NCBI RefSeq assembly: GCF_013213975.1
Contig: NZ_JABSST010000036.1
Span: 1-32,926, forward strand
Reading direction: 5' to 3'
DNA: 32,926 bases
DNA from: Winogradskyella sp.
GTDB taxonomy: Bacteria; Bacteroidota; Bacteroidia; Flavobacteriales; Flavobacteriaceae
This document shows positions 27,439 through 32,926 of this stretch, one piece after another (within the stretch, counting starts at the first letter, position 1; each line of letters begins with the position of its first letter). Below the pieces are notes generated by a model, which worked only from the letters and a program-made list of their open reading frames with translations, searched no databases and had not been told where the DNA came from. The translations under genes were made by a program, and so were the position numbers.

Positions 27439-28206
27439 ATGAGTTTTCAATTTATGGTTAATATTATAAATCAGTTATTAATAAATAATAAATGTTTAAT
27501 TATTATCTTTTGTTTTTTAGGTTTCTCAATACCTGCGCAAAATGAAGAAATAAGAGACGACCGTAAAAATGAAATCGGTTTTTCACTATCAGATTTGGTC
27601 AATGGAGCTTTTCAAGTGAATTATGAACGTATGGTTGGAAAGCGCATATCCGTTGGAATGGGGCTCGGCTACAAGGGAGATCAGGGTCTGATAAGATTGT
27701 CGGGTCTTGATGGAGATCAGTTAAAAACTAATGATATAACCTATTCTGGTTTTAAGTTAATTCCGGAAGTTAGATATTATATAAACAGTACTACCAGGTA
27801 TAGTATGGACGGTTTTTATTTTGGGGCATTTGTCAAATATTCTAACTATTCTTCAGATCTAGATGGTACTTATATAGATAGTAACAATGATTCCTTTATT
27901 GTGGAATTTGACGCAGATTTTAATGTCACATCTATTGGGTTTATGATAGGCTATAAACTTTCAATTTCAAAACGTTTTTCGATTAATTTTCTTATCGCTG
28001 GCCCAGGTGTTGCATTTCATAACTATGAGTTAATCAATAGAAGAGATCTACCAGACGAATTCTACGAAGATTTAAATGAGGCTCTCGAAGAGTACAGTAT
28101 TTTTGATTTTCTAAATGGAGATTTTAGATTCTCAAGTTTAAATGGTAAAACCAGTTTTACATTGGGCTCTTTAAGATACGGCATTACTTTAGGCTATTCA
28201 TTTTAA
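27439..28206 (+). CDS. Outer-membrane beta-barrel-like protein
   Basis: A 255-residue protein with an N-terminal hydrophobic signal (about 15-33, ending GFSIPAQ) followed by alternating amphipathic strands: GFSLSDLVNGAFQVNYER, ISVGMGLGYKG, FYFGAFVKYSNY, IGFMIGYKLSISKRFSINFLIAGPG and a last strand SLRYGITLGYSF with terminal Phe, typical of small outer-membrane barrels. The function is unknown. The start could be ATG 27439 or ATG 27454. It precedes two more envelope proteins, but 139 bp separate it from the next, so operon membership is uncertain. Confidence 0.75.
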   Translation: MSFQFMVNIINQLLINNKCLIIIFCFLGFSIPAQNEEIRDDRKNEIGFSLSDLVNGAFQVNYERMVGKRISVGMGLGYKGDQGLIRLSGLDGDQLKTNDITYSGFKLIPEVRYYINSTTRYSMDGFYFGAFVKYSNYSSDLDGTYIDSNNDSFIVEFDADFNVTSIGFMIGYKLSISKRFSINFLIAGPGVAFHNYELINRRDLPDEFYEDLNEALEEYSIFDFLNGDFRFSSLNGKTSFTLGSLRYGITLGYSF

Positions 28207-28345
28207 CGATTAAAAATCAATAATAACAGAAGAATCAGTACCGAAAGTTCAAAAGTGACTTCCACAGTAAGTTTTCTTAATGTATGAAGGCGATACCACA
28301 AGTAAAGAACTAGAAAAATAATGAGACTAAAATCAACCGCTTTGT

Positions 28346-29362
28346 ATGTATAAACTAATTTTCGTTTTTATCTGCTTGTTAATAATGCCCTTTTATGCTT
28401 GTACTCAAAACGACACGTTAAGGTTAAAAAGTAAAAATGTTATAACAGGAGAGATCAAGAAGCTGTCCAAAGGCGTATTGACTATGGAAACATCTTACAG
28501 TGACAGTGATTTTAAAATCGATTTCGATCAGATTGAATTTATGATTATTCAAAGAAAGTGTTTATTGTTATTAACCCAGGGCAGGCGTCGTTTTGGGAAT
28601 GTAACTACGTCCGAGGATGGATTGGTAGAAATTACTTTAGTGGATGGGACAAAAGAGGTTTATAAATTTGATGATATTATTGGTTTAGATGAAATTGAGG
28701 AGAATTTCTGGAAACGCATATCAGGTACTTTAGATTTTAGTTTAACCTTATCAAAAGCAAATTCATTATCACAATTTAATGTTGGGGGCGGGGTAGATTA
28801 CATGGACGAAAAATGGGGAATTAGAGCTCGTGTAAATTTATTAAATTCAGATCAGGACAATTCTGAACAGACAGAAAGAACTGATGGGCAATTGGAGTTT
28901 TTTCGCTTTTTGCCAAGAAAGCGGTACTTGCTAGGTGAAATGTCATATTTATCCAATACTGAACAAGCATTAGAAGGGCGAATAAGACCTAGTTTAGGTA
29001 TTGGAAAATTCTTGGTGAGTACCAAAAAAATGTACGTGGGAGTAGCTTTGGGATATGCTTATAGTATTGAGAACTATTTTGATTCTTCTTTTGATAAGAC
29101 CTCTTCGGAAGCCTTTATAAATGCAACACTTAATATGTTTGATTTTGACGATATTAGCCTTGACTCTAGTCTTAACATTTCTCCAAGCCTTTCAGAAAGT
29201 GGTCGTTGGAGAACAGATTATGATATCAATGTAAAATATGATCTTCCTTTGGATTTTTATATAAAACTAGGGTTTACGCTAAATTATGATAACCAACCTG
29301 TTAGTAGCGGCAACGACTTAGATTATATTTTCATCACAGGCTTTGGTTGGGAATTTAACTGA
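28346..29362 (+). CDS. DUF481-type outer-membrane protein
   Basis: A 338-residue protein with a signal sequence (about 1-20; the FYAC end could be a weak lipobox), an N-terminal small beta domain with TLRLKSKNVITGEIKKL, typical of YdiY-like DUF481 proteins, and a C-terminal barrel (about 130-338) ending DYIFITGFGWEFN with terminal aromatic-X-aromatic residues. Known members are salt-induced outer-membrane proteins of unclear role. It is 22 bp upstream of the S1C protease and probably co-transcribed with it. Confidence 0.8.
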   Translation: MYKLIFVFICLLIMPFYACTQNDTLRLKSKNVITGEIKKLSKGVLTMETSYSDSDFKIDFDQIEFMIIQRKCLLLLTQGRRRFGNVTTSEDGLVEITLVDGTKEVYKFDDIIGLDEIEENFWKRISGTLDFSLTLSKANSLSQFNVGGGVDYMDEKWGIRARVNLLNSDQDNSEQTERTDGQLEFFRFLPRKRYLLGEMSYLSNTEQALEGRIRPSLGIGKFLVSTKKMYVGVALGYAYSIENYFDSSFDKTSSEAFINATLNMFDFDDISLDSSLNISPSLSESGRWRTDYDINVKYDLPLDFYIKLGFTLNYDNQPVSSGNDLDYIFITGFGWEFN

Positions 29363-29384
29363 ATTTGACTAAATTTTATTTTTT

Positions 29385-30407
29385 ATGAGAAAGAGCATTT
29401 ATTTATTGATTTTATTCATTTCGACATTACATTCGATAACGGCACAGGATTTATCGGAAGTATATGAAAAGGTCAGTCCAGCAGTTGTGGCAATATATAC
29501 CCAAGAGGGTGAATTTACCACTAACGTGGAAAATGAAACAGTTAAAGTTACTCAAAACAGTTTAGGTTCTGGGTTTATGATAACTGATAAGTTAGTTGTT
29601 ACTGCAGCTCATGTTGTTAAAGTACCTGAAAAATTGATTGTAGCATTTTCAGATGGCCAGACTATTCCTGGTAAGGTCATAACTTCTTATGAAGCTGCAG
29701 ATATTGCTTTAGTCGAATTATTTGTGCCGAAAATTAATGCAGCAACAGTTAATTTTGGTGACTCAGATGAAATGAAGATTGGTAATCAGGTTTTTGTAGT
29801 TGGAGTTCCTCTTGGTGTAGGATTTTCCATGTCCTCAGGGTATATTAGTGCATTTAAGAGGCAGTTTTTAGGTGAAAACCCCTTTACGACAACGGATTTT
29901 ATACAAACCGATGCAGCTATAAATCAAGGTAATTCTGGTGGGCCAATGTTTAACATCAAAGGCGAAGTAATTGGCATAGTTAGTCATATTACTACACAAT
30001 CTGGTGGTTCGGATGGTATAGGTTTTGCAACTAGCTCTAACCTTGCTTCAAAACTATTACTAAATGATAAAATTCCTTGGTTTGGAGCCGAATTTTATAT
30101 ATTGAAAGATAATGAGGCCAAAATATTTAATGTTACTCAAGCAAATGGTTTATTAGTTCAAAGAGTCGCTTCATCTTCGATTTTTGACCAAATGGGAGTA
30201 AGAGGTGGAAATACTGAAATAATAATTGGAAATCAGTCTATTATTGCCGGTGGAGATATCATAATTGCCTTTAACGATATAAAATTTGATCTGTCGGATG
30301 ATACATTATTAAAGTTAGCTGATTTCGCTAAATCAACTTCGGAAAATCCAAAATTCAGTCTTACCATACTGAGGGCTGGCGAGGAAATAATATTAACTTT
30401 TGAATAA
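29385..30407 (+). CDS. HtrA/DegP-like S1C serine protease
   Basis: A 340-residue periplasmic trypsin-like protease. Signal peptide (1-21, SITAQ), then the catalytic triad H76 (VVTAAHVV), D106 (AADIALVEL) and S184 (NQGNSGGPMF), with the QTDAAIN block and GIGFATSS loop typical of the S1C family. The C-terminal part (about 235-340) with GLLVQRVASSSIFDQMGVRGG and GDIIIAFNDIKF is a single PDZ-like domain. It probably degrades or refolds damaged envelope proteins. It is shorter than DegP (one PDZ rather than two). It follows the DUF481 gene by 22 bp, hinting at an envelope-stress unit. Confidence 0.92.
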   Translation: MRKSIYLLILFISTLHSITAQDLSEVYEKVSPAVVAIYTQEGEFTTNVENETVKVTQNSLGSGFMITDKLVVTAAHVVKVPEKLIVAFSDGQTIPGKVITSYEAADIALVELFVPKINAATVNFGDSDEMKIGNQVFVVGVPLGVGFSMSSGYISAFKRQFLGENPFTTTDFIQTDAAINQGNSGGPMFNIKGEVIGIVSHITTQSGGSDGIGFATSSNLASKLLLNDKIPWFGAEFYILKDNEAKIFNVTQANGLLVQRVASSSIFDQMGVRGGNTEIIIGNQSIIAGGDIIIAFNDIKFDLSDDTLLKLADFAKSTSENPKFSLTILRAGEEIILTFE

Positions 30408-30703
30408 TAATTATTTTAATTCTCATATCAGATTCAATTTGACCGTTTATATAAAGATTTAGAAGTCCTGTTAAAAGTGTTTAAATGAGATTCATGATTC
30501 CCTTCTGGCGGATCCACTTTTAAACCTTCTAAAAATTTGATTAATAAGTTTTTAGTCTTTAGGGGGCAGATAAAGAGACAATCATCACTTGACATATTTT
30601 TTTTTACGTTAAATAAAAGTTGATCTTAACAAATCCAATTTAAATATTAGATGTCAACTTTAATATTTAAACACAATTTGTATATTTCATCAAATAAATT
30701 ATA
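30408..30703. other. Gene-free AT-rich region at the edge of the cassette-like array
   Basis: No ORF was found. It contains two perfect 9-bp inverted repeats: TTAAAAGTG/CACTTTTAA (30471-30479 and 30515-30523, 35-base loop) and TAAATATTA/TAATATTTA (30641-30649 and 30661-30669, 11-base loop). Neither has a terminator-like T tail. They may mark the junction with the array to the right, or a decayed element. Confidence 0.5.
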
Positions 30704-30745
30704 GTGCCAACAAACACAATTGTGTTTATCCAATTGTTGTACACC
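30704..30745 (+). repeat. Short attC-like element at the left end of the array
   Basis: GTGCCAAC (30704-30711), a 16-base perfect palindrome AAACACAATTGTGTTT (30712-30727), spacer ATCCAATT, then GTTGTACACC (30736-30745). The order AAC, paired arms, spacer, GTT matches the larger elements at 32048 and 32761, but this one is only 42 bp. Its right box is the exact inverse of the box following the TlpA gene. It may be a truncated site or an insertion-point (attI-like) sequence. Confidence 0.5.
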
Positions 30746-30759
30746 ATTTAAAAAAACCT

Positions 30760-32043
30760 ATGAAAAAGCTTTTAATCCTACTAATTATAATTAACCTATT
30801 TGCTTGCCAGGAGGAATCTAAACAATCCGAATTAATTCATTTAAAACTTACAGAAATTGACAGTTATGGACCATTTGAAAAGCGATTTGGATTTTTAGAC
30901 TGGACACCACTGACTGAAAAAGGAATTTGGGGAAATACCGAAGTTGAAACAACTGGAACACCAAAAAATTGGACTAAATCAAATGTAACCCAAGTATGGT
31001 TTGATGCACATCAATTTGCTTATCAAAACTACAAACAAGGAAATTTAAGTGATGAATTCTTCAATGACTTAAAAGTATCTTGGAAAATTGATTTAAATAA
31101 AAGAAAATTATCTGAAAAGCCTATTAATTGTTTTGTCCACGTAGCAATCGGAAAAAATCAAAATGATGAACTTGAATATATTATTGACACAAACTATGAC
31201 AATGATTTTTCCGATGAACAAATACTAAAACCAACACCTAGAGCATTTGAATTAGATTATCAAAAGTTAATAGACAATTCTAAATCAGTAGTTGCACAAA
31301 TAAGTACAAATAATGGAATCAAGGAAAAAGAAATAAAAATTTTAGTCCTTTCAACGAGCGATGGAGATTTAATTTACAATTTCCCCAAAATTGCAGAAAC
31401 CTTTTATCAGGAAAATAGAATCTTAGTAAGCAATGGATTTTCAAATCTCACTTATGATGATAAAAGTTTAATTGCAATTGATAATGAGAGTGTAGAGTTT
31501 GTGGATTTTAATGAATTTATTGAGATAGATAATAAGCTTTATAAAAACCTTGGAGTTGATATAAACTCAAACGAACTTAGACTGCAAGAAATGCCAAAGG
31601 ATACTATTTTATATTCTTCAAGAGTCGGATTTAATGCAAAACCATTTGCAGTTAAACAGCTTGTATCGAATGACTCTTTAAATCTAAATTTTTTCCAAGA
31701 CAAACTTTTATACTTAGAGTTTTGGGGAACTTGGTGTGCACCTTGTATTAATGAAATTCCAAATTTAAAAAAGGCTTACGATGAAACAGATAGAAATGAT
31801 GTTGAATTCTTAGGCGTTGCTGTATTCGATACAAAAGAAAAGCTCAAAAGTGCAATTGAGAAATACGAAATAAATTGGCCTCAGGTTTTGGATACAGATT
31901 CAGATAAATTCAAAGAAAATTATAATGTAACCGGCTACCCAACCTCCTTTTTGATTGATAAAAAAGGAAAAATAATTGCAAAGAATCTAAGAGGAGAAAA
32001 ACTTTTAGATACTTTGAATTACTATTTAAAAGAAACGAAATAA
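30760..32043 (+). CDS. TlpA-type thioredoxin-domain lipoprotein (cassette cargo)
   Basis: A 427-residue lipoprotein: signal with LFAC (lipidated C16), a long N-terminal region (17-300) of unknown fold, and a C-terminal TlpA/ResA-like thioredoxin domain (about 305-427) with the redox pair WCAPC (C326, C329) and the cis-proline in GYPTS (P394). Members reduce disulfides or haem-linked cysteines in the periplasm; the partner here is unknown. The gene sits exactly between GTTGTACACC (30736-30745) and GGTGTACAAC (32048-32057), a perfect inverted pair, with start and stop 14 and 4 bp from them, as expected of a gene cassette. Codon use looks more AT-rich than in the core genes. Confidence 0.88.
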   Translation: MKKLLILLIIINLFACQEESKQSELIHLKLTEIDSYGPFEKRFGFLDWTPLTEKGIWGNTEVETTGTPKNWTKSNVTQVWFDAHQFAYQNYKQGNLSDEFFNDLKVSWKIDLNKRKLSEKPINCFVHVAIGKNQNDELEYIIDTNYDNDFSDEQILKPTPRAFELDYQKLIDNSKSVVAQISTNNGIKEKEIKILVLSTSDGDLIYNFPKIAETFYQENRILVSNGFSNLTYDDKSLIAIDNESVEFVDFNEFIEIDNKLYKNLGVDINSNELRLQEMPKDTILYSSRVGFNAKPFAVKQLVSNDSLNLNFFQDKLLYLEFWGTWCAPCINEIPNLKKAYDETDRNDVEFLGVAVFDTKEKLKSAIEKYEINWPQVLDTDSDKFKENYNVTGYPTSFLIDKKGKIIAKNLRGEKLLDTLNYYLKETK

Positions 32044-32047
32044 AAAC

Positions 32048-32184
32048 GGTGTACAACAATGGCTATAAGTAATTGCTTGTTCTCGCCTACTTCTGAAAAT
32101 CCTCGCGGATTTTCAGTTTGGTGTGTACTTGCAAAGTTAAGTGCTAACCCACGCAACTACTCATAGCCGAGACCGTTACCCAAC
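32048..32184 (+). repeat. attC-like structured inter-cassette element 1
   Basis: GGTGTACAAC (32048-32057), AAT, a left arm GGCTATAAGTAATTGC (32061-32076), an inner hairpin CTGAAAATCC/GGATTTTCAG with TCGC loop (32093-32116), a right arm GCAACTACTCATAGCC (32153-32168; 14 of 16 pair), GAGACC (32169-32174), then GTTACCCAAC (32175-32184). The left outer box pairs with the box before the TlpA gene (30736-30745), the right one with the box after the next genes. This is attC layout: outer boxes, unpaired spacers, inner arms, variable terminal part. Classical attC consensus is not met exactly. Confidence 0.75.
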
Positions 32185-32199
32185 ATTTGAACAAAAATT

Positions 32200-32385
32200 A
32201 TGGATAAAAAAATATTAGGGAATTTTATAATCTACTTTCCACCAATTGCCTATATGGCATTCTCACTTGTTTTGAAAAAAGAAAATACTGGAATTGATTG
32301 GACTTCTGTTGTTATTACTGGTCTGATTGCAATGGTAAGCGGAGCCATAGGGAAAAGAATTAAAAATAAAGGCGAAGTTGAATAG
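32200..32385 (+). CDS. Small two-helix membrane protein (cassette cargo)
   Basis: A 61-residue protein with two predicted membrane helices (about 6-24 and 34-50) and a basic C-terminus (GKRIKNKGEVE). No family recognised. It begins 15 bp after the right box of the preceding element, and its TAG stop overlaps the next ORF. Small membrane proteins of unknown function are common cargo of integron-type cassettes. Confidence 0.6.
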   Translation: MDKKILGNFIIYFPPIAYMAFSLVLKKENTGIDWTSVVITGLIAMVSGAIGKRIKNKGEVE

Positions 32386-32755
32386 AAATCGACACATAAT
32401 TCTGACCATCTATCTGATTTTACTAATTCTGACTTCATTGGGAACTGGAATTGGTAGCTTACTATTTTATGATAAAACAGTCGAATTGGTTCCTAAATTT
32501 ACAAAAGGACTATTGTATCTTCAATTGTTTTCTGTTTTTGTTGAGATATTTTCCATTTATTTAATTTTCAAATGGCAAAAGTTCGGATTTTACGGAGTAA
32601 TACTCGCCTACTATTTGAATTTGTATATCGCAGATAAATCTGGAATTATAAATATAAATACGATTTTAGGAATTGGAATTAGAATAGGATTATTGTACGG
32701 AATTTTGCAAATTAAATCAAAAGGAATTTCAGGCTGGAAAAATTTAAACGAATAA
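32378..32755 (+). CDS. Small membrane protein with TTG start (cassette cargo)
   Basis: A 125-residue protein with about four hydrophobic segments (IILTIYLILLILTS near the start; LYLQLFSVFVEIFSIYLIF; VILAYYLNLY; ILGIGIRIGLLYGIL). The frame is closed by TAG at 32348 and contains no Met codon, so the start must be non-ATG. TTG at 32378 is the best candidate; it overlaps the previous stop within TTGAATAG (32378-32385), which favours translational coupling. The function is unknown. The stop lies 5 bp before the next structured element. Confidence 0.7.
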   Translation: MNRNRHIILTIYLILLILTSLGTGIGSLLFYDKTVELVPKFTKGLLYLQLFSVFVEIFSIYLIFKWQKFGFYGVILAYYLNLYIADKSGIININTILGIGIRIGLLYGILQIKSKGISGWKNLNE

Positions 32756-32760
32756 AAAAC

Positions 32761-32902
32761 GTTGGGTAACAATGTATAACCGCAATTACGGCGGATTCGA
32801 CTACGTCCGAATCCACTCGGAATTGCGAGCGTCAGGACTTAACCGAAAATTAACGCATATTAACCCGTAACTGACGGTTATACGAGACCGTTAGCGACAA
32901 TG
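32761..32902 (+). repeat. attC-like structured inter-cassette element 2
   Basis: GTTGGGTAAC (32761-32770), AAT, left arm GTATAACCG (32774-32782), inner pairs CGCAATT/AATTGCG (32781-32787, 32821-32827) and GGATTCG/CGAATCC (32793-32799, 32808-32814), right arm CGGTTATAC (32875-32883, perfect), GAGACC (32884-32889), then GTTAGCGAC from 32890. Same layout as element 1 with a different but fully complementary arm. GTTGGGT fits the attC core GTTRRRY. Its left box pairs exactly with GTTACCCAAC (32175-32184). Confidence 0.75.
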
Positions 32903-32926
32903 TACTTCTCGCCTAGTTTTGTTTCT

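Noticed and set aside
30589..30615. TTGACA with a TTAAAT downstream, as an E. coli-type promoter for the TlpA gene
   Set aside because: Spacing is about 14 bp and Bacteroidota use a different consensus; no TAnnTTTG element is nearby.
32093..32121. Hairpin CTGAAAATCC/GGATTTTCAG as a simple intrinsic terminator of the TlpA gene
   Set aside because: It is followed by TTTGG with no T run, and it nests inside a larger conserved structure with arms on both sides.
30704..32902. The elements as MITEs or REP sequences of a transposon
   Set aside because: No target-site duplications or terminal repeats shared by all copies were seen; the outer boxes match per gene unit instead, which favours cassettes. 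Not fully excluded.

Overview
The window looks like a chromosome segment from a marine-type member of the Flavobacteriaceae (Bacteroidota). The evidence is low GC, Bacteroidota-type promoters (TAnnTTTG), lipoproteins, type IX secretion (T9SS) C-terminal tails, a GH109-like enzyme, and protein families typical of the group (DUF6495, DUF2147, RlmH, LytTR regulators). No rRNA, tRNA, CRISPR array, integrase or transposase gene was seen.

Bases 1-12750 are mostly housekeeping. In order they hold: the 3' end of a GH109-like oxidoreductase-fold glycosidase; hpf facing rlmH; a tightly coupled operon nadC-yihY-DUF2147-priA; an orphan LytTR response regulator; the ribosomal operon rpsF-rpsR-rplI with a strong terminator; a GDPD lipoprotein with a DUF6495 gene; a MacB-type ABC permease; and divergent hisS.

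Bases 12780-27180 are a surface and secretion block, all on the minus strand. It has a small ORF, two giant tandem paralogues (1558 and 2115 aa) built from jelly-roll, LamG and beta-sandwich modules, and a secreted M14 zinc carboxypeptidase. Each of the three large genes has a T9SS-like tail. Each also carries the same roughly 26-bp upstream motif 63-84 bp before its start codon, so they probably share a regulon. Bases 27439-30407 hold three envelope proteins on the plus strand: a beta-barrel, a DUF481 protein and an HtrA-like S1C protease.

Bases 30704-32926 are the most unusual part. Two gene units (a TlpA-type thioredoxin lipoprotein; a pair of small overlapping membrane proteins) are separated by structured elements of about 140 bp. 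Each unit is flanked by its own perfect 10-bp inverted repeat. The elements share AAC-AAT at the left and GAGACC-GTT at the right, enclosing arms that differ in sequence but stay complementary. This is the architecture of integron attC sites and gene cassettes, although the sequence differs from classical attC and no integrase is in view. The array appears to continue past the right edge.
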